Assembly (NCBI GenBank): GCA_019802505.1
Contig: JAFMOC010000003.1
Location: 885,001 to 949,000 of the forward strand
DNA from: Corydoras sp. C115
Lineage: Eukaryota; Chordata; Actinopteri; Siluriformes; Callichthyidae
DNA: 64,000 nt
Direction of reading: 5' to 3'
Numbering within the stretch: position 1 is the first letter of the stretch; each line of letters opens with the position of its first letter. Shown here one piece after another: positions 11,901-25,926 of this stretch. A model generated the notes under the pieces. It made no database searches, was not told the DNA's origin, and was given only the letters and a program-made list of their open reading frames with translations. The translations under genes were made by a program, and so were the position numbers.

Positions 11901-14900
11901 TTTCACTGTACAGATGGGTTAATGAGTTGTCGGGAAGTCTACTGTATTTCAGATAAACATTCCACAATACTCACAACTTGTCTCCATAAATAAATGTGGT
12001 TTATATTGTAATTTTACATGTCAACACAGCCAGTAGAGGTCACTGTTTCAGCATCAGCAAAGAATCTGGCCGCCCACCTGTCAGACATGACTTGCCAGAT
12101 TTGCCATGTTAGAAAAGCATGAGAAAGAGTGCATTGTGGGTTTTATAGTACTAACCCGCCATGGAAAATACTGGTCATCCTGCTTCCCGATTCCAAGACA
12201 TCCTCTTATGTTCTTACCCCAAACAAACAGCTCGCCACGATCTAAACAAATAAACAGCAAAGCAAACGTTAACCATTTGTTAAAACCTCTGCCTTAAAGA
12301 ATCCATCCATCCATTATCTTCCGCTTTATCCTGAATTAGGGTCGGGGGGGGGGGGCCCATCCAGGGGAGAACGTCTCGGGCGCTGGGCAGATACATCCAG
12401 GACAGGGCGCCAATCTATCGCTGGACACACACTCACTCACACAGACACACTCTATATGGGGCAATTTGGAGAATTCAATTGAGTTGATCCATGTTTTTGG
12501 ACTGTGGGAGGAAACCGGAGAACCCAGAGGAAATCCACGCAGACACGGGGAGAACATGGAAACTCAACCCAGATGGGGATTCAAACCGGGAATCCCTAGT
12601 GCTGAGAGGCGAACGTGCTAACCACTAAGCCACCGTGCCACCCTGCCTTAAAGAACTTAGATGAAACTTAAATGTAACTTTAAAGTTGCTTTTATTACTG
12701 AACTTCCTTTGTCTACAGACGTTCTGATTCAGTCTATAAAAAGCTAGGACTAGATTCCTAGTGGTCAGAATCACTATAACCTTCAGTGTTTCAGAGAAAC
12801 TGAAGTTAAGTAAGTGTCACAGAGCTTTAGTGGGACTTGGTGTAGTTTAAAATCGTGTGCTTACAGCCACAGGTTTGAACAATCTCTTAATAAAATATCT
12901 GAGAATTAAAAGTGAGTGTTCCACAATGGGGCAGCACGGTGGTTTAGTGGTTAGCACGTTCGCCTCTCAGCGCTAGGGATTCCCAGTTCGAATCCCAATC
13001 TGGGTGGAGTTTCCATGTTCTCCCCGTGTCCGCGTGGGTTTCCTCCGGGTTCTCCGGTTTCCTCCCACAGTCCAAAAACATGGATCAAGTCAATTGAGTT
13101 CTCCAAATTGCCCCATATAGAGTGTGTCTGTGTGAGTGAGTGTGTGCCCAGCGATAGATTGGCGCCCTGTCCTGGGTGTATCTGCCCAGCGCCCGAAACG
13201 TTCTCCCCTGGATGGGCATGGGGAACCCCACCGCGACCCTAATATAGGATAAAGCGGGAGATAATGAGTGAATGAATGAATGTTCCACAATGTTATTTAT
13301 AAGAACATACTAAAACATTCCAAAAAGCTAAATGGGTCGCGGAAAAAAGGTCAAAGTTACCAAACAAGATAACTTCCAATTGTATTGCACTCATTAGTTC
13401 ATCCATTATCTCCCGCTTCATCCTCTATTAGGGTCGCGGTGGGGTTCCCCATGCCCATCCCCATGCCATGCCTATCTGCCCATCGCCCGAGACCCAGGAC
13501 AGGATACCAATCCATCGCTGGGCACACACTCACTCACACAGACACACTCTATATGGGGCAATTTATTTGAGAATTCAATTCACTTGATCCATGTTTTTGG
13601 ACTGTGGGAGGAAACCGGAGAACCCGGAGGAAACCCACGCAGACACGGGGAGAACATGGAAACTCCACCCAGATGGGGATTCGAACTGGGAATCCCTAGC
13701 ACTGAGAGGAGAACGTGCTGTACTGCACTCGAATATTTTAAAATAAACCGTTCAAACAAGAACTTTCAACATTTTACTTAAATGCAATTTTTTTTTGTCA
13801 ATGACGTATTTGCAAAATAGCTAAAATATGATCATACGACGGGTAGTTCTGGTTCTTAAATCAGATTGGCTGGGCTGTTGGACCAGCTGTGACATTATTG
13901 AGAATAATGCATACCTCTGACCACTTCACAAAGGGCGCTAGGGATTCCCGGTTCGAATCCCAATCTGGGTGGAGTTTGCATGTTCTTCCCGTGTCCACGT
14001 GGGTTTCCTCCGGGTTCTCCAGTTTCCTCCCACAGTCCAAAAACATGGATCAAGTCAATTGAAATCACCAAATTGCCCCATATAGAGTGTGTATGTGTGA
14101 GTGAATGTGTGCCCAGCGATGGATTGGCGCCCTGTCCTGGGTGTATTGCCCAGTGCCCGAGACATTCTTCCCTGGATGGGCATAGGGAACCCCCCCCCCC
14201 CCCACCCCCCTGCGCGACCCTAATAGAGGATAAAGCGGATAATGGATGGATGGAAAAACGAAAAGGGTCTGAACCAAACTGTTCCAGTTCACCAGCAAAA
14301 AAAACAAGTGAATGTAGCAGAAAATATTTTAAATCATGTACAATTAAAGGGACATTTTGTTCGGTAATGATTAAGGAAAAAAAGGAGGGAAATTACAATT
14401 TAAAAAAAACCTGTATAGTGTAGCTACAGTTGTGATCAAATTTATTCAACCCCCACTGAAATAAAGTGTTTTGGCCAGTTTGACATTGATTTGGATCATT
14501 TCAGTCATCTTATTTACAATTATATCAAAGAGGCACTTATAAATTAGACAAATATAACATAATATTTATGATGGAATAACCACAAATGTCTTTACTGTGC
14601 TCACATCATTATCAGTTTTATTCAACCCCCTAGTGACATTATTTTTTAGTACTTAGTACAACATCCTTTTCCAGTTATGACAGCTTTCAAGCGTGAAGCA
14701 TAGCTTGACACAAGTGTCTTGCAGCGACCTATGGGTATCTTAGCCCATTCTTCATGAGCAAAAGCCTCCAGTTCAGTCACATTCTTAGGCTTTGCGCACT
14801 GCAACTGCCTTCTTTAGGTCCCACCAGAGGTTCTCAATTGGATTTAAGTCTGGTGATTGCGATGGCCACTCTAGAATGTTCCAGCCTTTCATGTTCAACC

Positions 14901-17900
14901 ATGCTCTAGTGGACTTGGATGTGTGCTTCGGATCATTGTCCTGTTGGAAGGTCCAACGTCTCCCAAGCCGCAGGTTTGTGACTGACTCCATCACATTTTC
15001 CTCCAAGATCTCCTGGTACTGAAGGGAATTCATGGTACCCTGCACACGTTGAAGCTTTCCTGTACCATTAGAAGCAAAACAGCCCCAAAGCGTAATTGAC
15101 CCCCCGCCATGCTTCACAGTAGGCAAGGTGTTCTTTTGTTCATAAGCCTGGTTCTTCCTCCTCCAAACATAGCGCTGGTCCATTGTCCCAAACAGTTCTA
15201 ATTTAGTTTCATCTGACCACAGTACACTGTCCCAAAACCTTTGTGGCTTGTCCACATGACTTTTGGCATACTGCAGTCGACTTTTCTTGTTCTTTGGAGT
15301 CAGCAAGGGGGTGCGCCTGGGAGTTCTGGCATGGAGGTCTTCGTTATGCAGTGCGCGCCTTATTGTCTGAGCTGAAACTTCAGTGCCCACATCTGACAGG
15401 TCTTTTTTCAGTTCCTTAGCAGTCACGAGGGGATTTTTCTCCACATTACGCTTCAGGTAGCGCACAGCAGTCGCGGTCAGGATCTTCTTTCTGCCACGAC
15501 CAGGTAACGTTTCCACTGTGCCCTTTCACTTGAACTTGCGAATGATACTTCCGATAGTGTCTCTTGGAATATTTAACAACTTCGCAATCTTTTTATATCC
15601 ATTGCCATTCTTGTGAAGAGCAATAACCTCTTCTCTTGTCTTCTGGGACCATTCTCTTGCCTTCACCATGCTTGTAAACACACCAGTAGATGTCTAGAAG
15701 GAGCTGAGTATCACAGTCCTTTTAAATCTGCCTAATTGGTGCTTGATGCTTGATTGCTGCTCGTTGACATCCACAGGTGTTTTCAATACCTGATTGAAAA
15801 CACTGGAATGAACCTCTGTTCTTATGAGTGGTAGTTGTAAAGGGGTTGAATAATTGTGTCAATGAAGAAATCACAAAAAGGCCATTTAATACTTTATGAC
15901 AAAAACAATTGATGCTATCTTAGTTGCATTTAGTTCTTTAACAAGTCCTTGTAAGATTTCATTATGAACACAATTACAAATGTGCACTGAATTCCATAAA
16001 ACGCTTCGCAGCATTGGGGGTTGAATAAATTTGATCACAACTGTACATCTAATATTAGTTAGTATTAGTCTCTATAACACTAATAAAGTTTGAATAGCAA
16101 ACAAATTCGTTAGTTTAGATAACAGACAGCAACCATTTTCTTAATGCATCAGAAGTCAGACACAGACAAAATGAAGGACGACAAAAAAAAAAAAGCACAA
16201 AATGAGTTCAGCACAACAGTTCACCTGTGATGGCTGCAAAGTGATTAAGTCCACAGCGAATGTGAGAAACTTTTACTGCCGGATTAAATTCATTTCTCCC
16301 GAAAAGTGTGGCTGGAACCTTCTCTGGGTTTGCTGACTCAGACAGATTTGGTCCTTTGCCCAGAATTCCATATCCCCATACAAACACATCTCCTTCCTCT
16401 GCAAACAATGTTCTTATTTAGACATGAAACATAACATGTAAGCCAGTATTAAACAGATTATTATATTCATTTTACGTTTTTTCTGCAAAGAGTGAGAGAA
16501 TAAATGGTACACATTTTATTTAGCTCAATGAAACCATTCTAGAGAACTCGTATGTTCTGCTCAGTACCTACAGCATAAGTTTAAAGCGGTCAGTTTTTCT
16601 TACAGAAAGACTGTAAGATATGGCTCTAATTACTGAAATACTCTAATTACCTTTGAAAAATCATCATTTAGGAAGAGTTCATCAGTCCGAGCTTACCAGT
16701 TAGTACTGCGACCTGTGTTCCTCCACAGGCTGCCTGCGTCACCTTGCCTACACTGTCCAGAGGAAGCAGTCGTGGAGAGCTGATCTGTAGAACACATGGA
16801 TCAAAAGACTGAAGCATGACTAACTTTCTCCAAAAACAACACATGAAAGGAACGCACATGAAAGCACCTCCCGAATTTACAGCCGACTAAACAAGCAGCA
16901 ATCTCACCTTAAAAGATATTTACCTATAATGCATTGCACTTTAAACAAGATGTTTTAAACATGACTGTCACATACACACGTGGACAAAATTGTTGGTACC
17001 CCTTGGTTAATGACAGAAAAACCCACAATGGTAACAGAAATAACTTTAATCTGATAAAAGTAATAATAAATAAAAATTCTTTGAAAATGTACAAAAAAAA
17101 AATGTGCCTTTTTCAGAAAAATTAAGCATATCAAGAAAAGAACACTGTCCCTACTGTGAAACATGGAGGAGGCGCTGTTATGTTCTGGGGCTGCTTTGCT
17201 GCATCTGGCACAGGGTGAATCTGTGCAGGATATAATGAAATCTCAAGACTATCAAGGGATTCTAGTAAGGGTGAGCTGCAATATTCGCCGATTCGACGAT
17301 TCGATTCGGAGAACCGTAGTCGACTATGAACCTCATAGTCGAATGTACCATTTTGACCACATGGGGGTGCCCATGGCTGCTGCTAAGCATTAGTTTTTAC
17401 ATGAAATGTCTTTGTTTTCGTTATATATATAGCCTTTTGTCAAATAAAATCATCCTAATTTCTGTTAATATTTTTTAAAATGATGTCCAGAAAAAAGTCC
17501 AGAACGGGGATCCCATTTACGGTGCTCTAGAAAAACAAGTAAAATATTTAAAAAAATATATTTTTTAAAAACCACGCTTATAGCGCCATCTTGTGGTGAA
17601 ATTTTAACTGATTCGACTATCAGTCGACTATTGGGAAAATCTGACGAATCAGATTCGACTATGAAAATCCTTAGTTGAAGACACCCCTAGATTCCAGAGA
17701 GAAATGTGCTGCCCAGTGTCAGAAAGCTTGGTCTCAGTCGTAGGTCGTGGGTCTTACAACAGGATAATGACCCAAAACACACATCTAAAAACACTCAAGA
17801 ATGGCTAAGAGGAAAACACTGGACTATTCTGAAGTGGCCTTCTATGAGCCCTGACCTAAATCCTATTGAGCATCTTTGGAAGGAGCTGAAACATGCCGTC

Positions 17901-20900
17901 TGGAAAAGGCACCCTTCAAACCTGAGCCAACTGGAGCAATTTGCACATGAAGAGTGGGCCAAAATACCTGCTGAGAGGTGCAGAAGTCTCACTGACAGAT
18001 ACAGGAATCGATTGCAGTGATTGCCTCAAAAGGTTGTGCAACAAAGTATTAAGTGTACCATCATTTCTGTCCAGGCCTGTTTCATGAGTTTATTTTTTTT
18101 TTAAATAATTCTGTAAAAGCATGGTTGAAAAGCAATGTCTGACTTTCATTTGTACATTTTCATAGAATTTTTATTTATTACTTTTATCATTCATTCATTC
18201 ATTCATTATCTCCCGCTTTATCCTCTGTTAGGGTCACGGTGGGGTTCCCCATGCCCATCCAGGGGAGAACATCTCGGGCGCTGGGCAGATAGACCCAGGA
18301 CAGGGCGCCAATCCATCGCTGGGCACACACACGCTCACTCAAACACACTCTATATGGGGCAATTTTGAGAATTCAATTGACTTGATCCATGTTTTTGGAC
18401 TGTGGGAGGAAACCGGAGAACCCGGAGGAAACCCACGCAGACACGGGGAGAACATGGAAACTCCACCCAGATGGGGATTAGAACCGGGAATCCTTAGTGC
18501 TGAGAGGCGAACGTGCTAACCACTAAGCCACCGTGCCGCAATTATTTTTATCAGATTAAAGTTATTTCTGTTACCATTGTGGGTTTTTCTGTCATTAACC
18601 AAGGGGTACCAACAATTTTGTCCACTTGTGTAGAAGAAAAGAACTTCATAATTTCTGAAGATAAAGGTAACACTAGGTGACCACACCTTAACGATATTAT
18701 ACAAAGTTTGTGTGAAACCACACCTTAATGATACTATGAAAGAATACACTTTATTCTATAGTATAACTAAGGTGTGGTCACAGCTACAATGTGTTCCCTA
18801 AAGAAAAACCTTGAAACATTGTAATTCATGATGTGCGTCAATTATTTTTGACCACGCATGCCCATCTGTACACCTATTCCTAATAAAATGCTGTGACTGA
18901 CCTGTGTGTTCTCGGTGACTAAAGCGAGTTGCAGGTACTCCGAGTTGCCCCAGCCAAAAAGTTGACCTTCCGTGGACACGGCCAAACTGCAGTCGCAGTA
19001 TGTGCTCACTTGCTGGATCTTGACTCCTGTCAGGTCGCCTCCGACTAGCTCAGGACGTGCAGCTTTGTTGTGATGGCCTAGACCTGAATAGTTAATCAAC
19101 TCTTTAATTTTTTATATCATGATCCTTATTAACACAACCAACACACTTGACATTCATTATATAAAAGCAGATATCTGAGCTGAGGAAAAGGAGGACAACA
19201 AAATGAGGAGATAGCACAGACCTGTTTGTCCATCTGCCCCCCACCCACAGGAATACACAGATCCAGTCTCAGTCAGGAACAGACTGTGATCCTGCCCACA
19301 TGCCACCTAGAGAACAGGAGGACAGAGGAAAAATTGTTTAGCAGGCGTGATGTATGGACTGTTGAAATCAGGAAAAAGTGTAAAAGAGGTGAATTCCTGA
19401 TTTCTGTCTGATACTAGTCATCAAAAAAAAACATCCAAGTACAGCAGTGCTTCTCAAATAGTGGGGCGCAGTGCAGTGCCTGGGGGGGGGGCGCCTAACA
19501 AGATATCACAGAGCAAGTGATATTAAGTGTACTGAACAAACCCTAAAGAGACAACATGGACAAATATTTAACAGAGATGGCGGAGAGAGACGAAGACAAT
19601 GAGAGCAACAAAAGTCAACCGAAAACTAAATGTCGAAGTGTATGTAGTGCCTGGCTTCACTGTAACTAAGGTGGGAGACGAAGAAAGACCGGTGAGTCTG
19701 CTGTGTCTTTAAACGTTGGCAGCGGACAGCGTGAAGCCAAATAAATGAAGGCGTCACTTAAAGACATTACACCCCAATCAATTAATGACATTCAATTCCA
19801 ATCACGCTGATAAGCCGTTTGAGTTTTTAATCGTAAACGTGACGCGTATAGTCAGCATTATAAAGCTGTGCGCTAAAAATATTTCTTTCTTTTTTGTTTT
19901 CTTTATTGTTAATAAGCATACATAGTTATAAAAGAGGTGCACTTAGAACAAATTTATAGACAAATCATACTACAGTGGGCGTGTAAAAATAATTTATCCC
20001 ATTTTGTCATGTGGGGTGGTGAAGTGAGTGTGTGTGGGGTGGGGGGGGCGCAAAATGTTTTCTTCTTCCTAGGGGGGGCTTAACAGAAAATAATTGAGAA
20101 TCACTGAAGTACAGCCTTAATTTTTAGTGCATTTATCCATCCATTATCTTCCGCTTTATCCTATATTAGGGTCGCGGGGGGGGGCAGATACACACAGGAC
20201 AGGGCGCCAATCTATCGCTGGGCACACACTCACACAGTCACGCACACACTTTATATGGGGCAATTTGGAGAACTCAACTGACTTGATCCATGTTTTTGGA
20301 CTGTGGGAGGAAACCGGAGAACCCGGAGGAAACCCACGCGGACACGGGGAGAACATGAAAACTCCACCCAGATGGGGATTCGAACCGGGAATCCCTAGTG
20401 CTGAGAGGCGAACATGCTAACCACTAAACCACCGTGCTTCCCATTTTAGTGCATTTAATTTAATTTAATTTTATTTTAGTGCATGTGTATTTTAGTACCT
20501 TATGCCGATTCCTTTACTGACCTTTTAAAAACATTTTTTAAACATTTGTTATAAAGTCTTTGTGAACTGATTATATGATTTATGCAAATATGTTTTCAGA
20601 ACAGCATTATAACAATGGCTTCTGCAGTTATGCCTCATGCACATGTCTCGAGGTTTGTGGTGTTGTGCATTCAGAAGGGTTAATCAGTTACAGAAATCAG
20701 CTGCAAAGCAGTCAAGAACATTTCATTTGATTCTTCATCAAAATAACATTTCCATTTAGAGAACGTTCATGCAGTAGTTACCGCTAGTATCACGCCAAGT
20801 GTGTGTTGCAGAAGCATGATGGGGGTAGGGCCTGACTGGTGGAGAAATTAAGTAAGGAACCATTAAAAAACGTTCAAAGTATTTTATGGTGCACAATAAA

Positions 20901-23900
20901 CAAACTGTGCTCACAGGTTGGCGGACTAGCGAAATGTATTAATGTATTAAAGTCTAAATATTTTTTAATTTTGATTTACAGAATGGAAAGGAATTCCATA
21001 GTGATATTATAATAGTGATAAGTGTTACTGTTTTGGGCGGCACGGTGGCTTAGTGGTTAGCACGTTCGCCTCTCAGCACTAGGGATTCCCGGTTCGAATC
21101 CCAATCTGGGTGGAGTTTCCATGTTCTCCCCGTGTCTGCGTGGGTTTCCTCCGGGTTCTCCGGTTTCCTCCCACAGTCCAAAAACATGGATGAAGTCAAT
21201 TGAATTCTCCAAATTGCCCCATATAAAGTGTGTCTGTGTGAGTGAGTGTGCCATAGATTGGCACCCAGCGATAGATTGGCACCCTGTCCTGGGTGTATCT
21301 GCCCAGCGCCCGAGATGTTCTCCCCTGGATGGGCATGGGGAACCCTCCCGCGACCCTACTAGAGGATACAGCGGAAGATGATGGATGGGATTACTGTTTT
21401 TGCAAAGCTGATCGGAGGAGCAGTTGACTGACAAAAACTGGTGCAACTATCAAGATCAACTCTAACTTATGAAATCTGTCAGCATTTTGTTGGGGCAGCT
21501 GGACATTAACGTTTTTCGTCTTCCAAAGTGGGGCATGACAGAATTTGTTTGGGAAATACTGTAACACTAAGAAGTTGGTCCAGTGGTTTGGAACAGATCA
21601 CACATTTTGCGATAGAATAAATATATCGGAACCTTAAAATGACAGGTTTTCATATTTACATTTACATTTAGCAGACGCTTTTATCCAAAGCGACTTACAA
21701 ATGAGAACACCACAAGTCAGAAGCCATGGAGAAAACCAACTATACTGTAAATTCATCAAACCTGATTGTTATTCGAAGCTGCGCCCCCCCCCCCCCTTTT
21801 TTTTTTTGTGTGTTTTTTTTGTTTTTTATAACAGGTATTTGTTAAAGAGATGCGTCTTAAGTAGTTTCTTAAAACTGTTTAGTGATTCTGCCTTACGGAC
21901 AGAGTTGGGAAGATCGTTCCACCATTTTGCAGTGGAGAACGCCACGGAGTGAGAATTAGCTCCTCATATAAATCATCAATTTCACATTCATTCACTCACC
22001 TGAATGACTCGACTATCAAATCCTTCTATCTTATGGACAAGATGACTGCCACTGGAAAAAGAATAGAAAGAAAGTATTCACACGTCAGCACTGATCTTAT
22101 TTGCTTATCTACCATGAACCAAAACCAGGAAATGTGTTAAAACATACATTTAAAAATCTTTAAAATATAATTAAACTGTTTGAAATAAACAATATTCCTT
22201 TTAATTGGCATGTAATTTTGCCAATTATTGTCATGTTTAAGCGCTGCCAGTGGTTGTGCTACTTTACTTTGGACTTTTCACATTTGCATGTAGTCATTTA
22301 GCAAACACTTTTATCCAAAACAACTTACAAATCAGAGAACACAAGTCAGTAGTTATGAAGAAAACCAGCTACACTGTAGAATATTCCAATTATTTACATA
22401 TACAGTAGGGGTGTCTTCAACTAAGGATTTTCATAGTCGAATCTGATTCGTCAGATTTTCCCTATAGTCGACTGATAGTCGAATCAGTTACAATTTCACC
22501 ACAAGATGGCGCTATAAGCATGGTTTTTAAAAAATATATTTTTTTAAATATTTTACTTGTTTTTCTAGAGCACCGTAAATGGGTTAAAGCGCACACATCA
22601 TTTAAAAAAAATATTAACAGAAATTAGGATGATTTTATTTGACAAAAGGCTATATATATAACAAAAACAAAGACATTTCATGTAAAAACTAATGCTTAGC
22701 AGCAGCCATGGGCACCCCATGTGGTCAAAATGGTACATTCGACTATGAGGTTCATAGTCGACTCCGGTTCTCCGATTCGAATCGTCGAATCAGCGAATAT
22801 TGCAGCTCACCCCTAAAATATAGTACAAGCACATTGTAGATTCCTGATTTCAATAAAGTAAATTAGGGACAAGTTATAATGCTGATTAGCAGCCTGCTGT
22901 CCAATGATACTTACTTTTTCTAAATTTACATTTATACTTTAACTTTTAGAGTAGTTTTCCAAAAAAAACTTGTTTTTAAGCATTTAGAAGCAATGCTTTG
23001 GCATATACACATTTCTCTATAGTGAAAACTATAATAGCAAAGTTTCACTATAATTATACTACACTATGAATAAACTATAATACACTTTCAAATACGTGCT
23101 CTGTAATACAGTGTGTATATCAATGAGAATTCAAGCAGATGAACACGGAGCAGATAGACATCAATTATAATAAACAGCATGTGTAACAGCATACTGTACA
23201 TGACTTGGATCAACATTAGTGAGTTTATATGACCTGTCAATCACAGCTGTTTGTTCTGTTTAAAGTAACATCTGTGAGTTCCACTGCTTCATTAACACAT
23301 GAGGTTGGCTCAAAGACTTATATACAAACCTATAAACTTCATCTTCAATTATTTGTCTTCCACACTGGCCATATGAATTGTTACCCATGCTGAAAACTGC
23401 AACAAAAGAAGGAAACTCTTTATCTCCAATCACAAATCAACATATTAATAAATAGTCTGATAACTCGGGCGGCACGGTGGCTTAGTGGTTAGCACGTTCG
23501 CCTCTCAGCACTAGGGATTCCTGGTTCGAATTCCCATCTGGGTGGAGTTTCCATGTTCTCCCCGTGTCCACGTGGGTTTCCTCCGGGTTCTCCGCTTTCC
23601 TCCCACAGTCCAAAAACATGGATCAAGTTAATTGAGATCTCCAAATTGCCCCATATAGAGTGTGTTTGAGTGAGTGAGGAGTGAGTGTGTGCCCAGCGAT
23701 GGATTGGTGCCCTGTCCTGGGTCTATCTGCCCAGCGCCCAAAACGTTCTCCCCTGGATGGGCATGGGGAACCCCACCGCGACCCTAATAGAGGATAAAGC
23801 GGGAGATAATGAATGATGAATGAATGAGTCTGATAACTCCTTATGGTCTGATTCTACCTTCAGGTATGTTGGAACTAAAAACTAAAAATTTAATCAGCAC

Positions 23901-25893
23901 AAATGAATTTTTTTATACCTCCTTCAGAATCTGTAAGCACTAGAGAATGAGCTCGACCACATGACACCTGGATTACTCGTGTTTCCTGTGGGTTAACAAG
24001 AGGCAACGCTACAGGGGAGGGTTCCAGCACATAATCGTAGCTTTTATCTATAAAAGAAAGCAAAACATGTTAATATCATTATGCAGGTATCATCAAATCT
24101 TGGATAAATCCTCTGCAAATTTGAAATGTGCAGTTACTTTGTATTTACTTATAAATATTTACATATTTAATAAAATAGTTTTATGGTCTTGTATTGTGGT
24201 CTGCATGTAAAATTCTGAAAAACATAGAAATATTTTATTTATAATAAGTTTTGAAAAAATATGTTCTCTCTAAGGGCGGCACGGTGGCTTAGTGGTTAGC
24301 ATGTTCTCCTCTCAGCGCTAGGGATTCCCGGTTTGAAGCCCCATCTGGGTGGAGTTTCCATGGTCTCCCCGTGTCCATGTGGGTTTCCTCCGGGTTCTCC
24401 AGTTTGCTCCCACAGTCCAAAAACATGGATCAAGTCAATTGAGTTCTCCAAATTGCCCCATATGGAGTGTGTTTGTGTGAGTGAGTGTGTGCCCAGAGAT
24501 AGATTGGCACCCTGTCCTGGGTGTATCTGCCCAGCGCCCAAAACGTTCTGCCCTGGATGGGCATGGGGAACCCCTAATAAGGATGAAGTGGAAGATAATG
24601 GATGTATGGATGTTATCTCTAAAGGGAATGTGTCAACTTACTAAGTGAAAACCATCATATGTACATAATTATGTGATAACCTATGGTACAAAACAGTATA
24701 AAAGGAAGCAAAGAAACACTATTACATATTTTAGGTTGAACTAGAAATGGGCAAAAAAATGGTCAAGACACTCACAACACTGCCAAAAGTATGGGTTCAC
24801 CTAAGTATCATCTAAATTAAAAATGTATGCTGCAATATATATCCTTCCATGACAAATCAACATTGGTAACACCACTTTACATCATGTTATAGATTACTCA
24901 CAGATTCAAAAAGCAACTGACTTTACTCAAAACATCACAGGACACTGAGAAGGCAAGATGACATCTAGTTAGTGGACGTTAACTGTATGAATAAATAAAG
25001 AAAAGAAACCTACGACGGTCATGTTGGGAACGTTGAAAGCCCAGCTGAGAGTCTTTGTTGAGGCCCATGCCCCACACTTTGGTGACATCTTTGGTATTAG
25101 ACGCCAATAAGGTATAACCATATCCACAGGCTGCTGATGTTATCTTCAAATAAAACGACGTTTGTGAATTACATTGTATATGAATTACATGTTTCAGAAC
25201 GTAATGTTAAACTGAATTTGTATTTGTTTAAAACATGTTAATGTTTGCTTCTACATTTACGCCACCTTCGATTACACTGTTTTTTAACATTTCATGTTTT
25301 TTTGTTTTTTAAAGAGTGACAGATGGCATGCCTCTCGTCAAAAGGAAAACAAATCATCATATATTTATCTGATCAGAGAGCCTCTAGTGTTATTCCCTTA
25401 AATCCAACAAAGAGTGCTGTTACTAAAATGTCAAAATGACTTTATAAAATAGCGGCACATGGCTTAGTGGTTAGCACGTTCTCCTCTCAGTGCTAGGGAT
25501 TCCCGGTTCGAATCCCCATCTGGGTGGAGTTTCCATGTTCTCCCCGTGTCCGCGTGGGTTTCCTCCGGGTTCTCCGGTTTCCTCCCACAGTCCAAAAACA
25601 TGGATCAAATCAATTGAGTTCTCCAAATTGCCCCATATAGAGTGTGTGTGTGAGTGAGTGTGTGCCCAGTGATAGATTGGCGCCCTGTCCTGGATGTATC
25701 TGCCCAGCGCCCGAAGACGTTCTCCCCTGGATGGGCATGGGGAACCCCCCGCGTCTTGGGCACTGGGTAGATACACCCAGGACAGGGCGCCAAACTATCG
25801 CTGGGCACACACTCACTCACAAAGACACACTCTATATGGGGCAATTTGGAGAATTCCATCCATTATCTTCTGCTTTATCCTCTATTAGGGTCG

Positions 25894-25926
<33 letters not shown>

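Larger units (their letters stand above)
16975..18630 (+). mobile_element. Second, degraded Tc1-like transposon with two nested insertions
   Basis: Inverted ends CACACGTGGACAAAATTG... (16975) and its complement ending at 18630, flanked by TA. Inside are transposase remnants, an hAT-type MITE (17266-17689) and a DANA-like SINE (18188-18539). Confidence 0.92.

Noticed and set aside
21035..21110. tRNA genes suggested by box A and box B motifs
   Set aside because: The motifs belong to tRNA-derived SINE heads. No copy forms a full cloverleaf with an acceptor stem, and the sequence continues into the SINE body.
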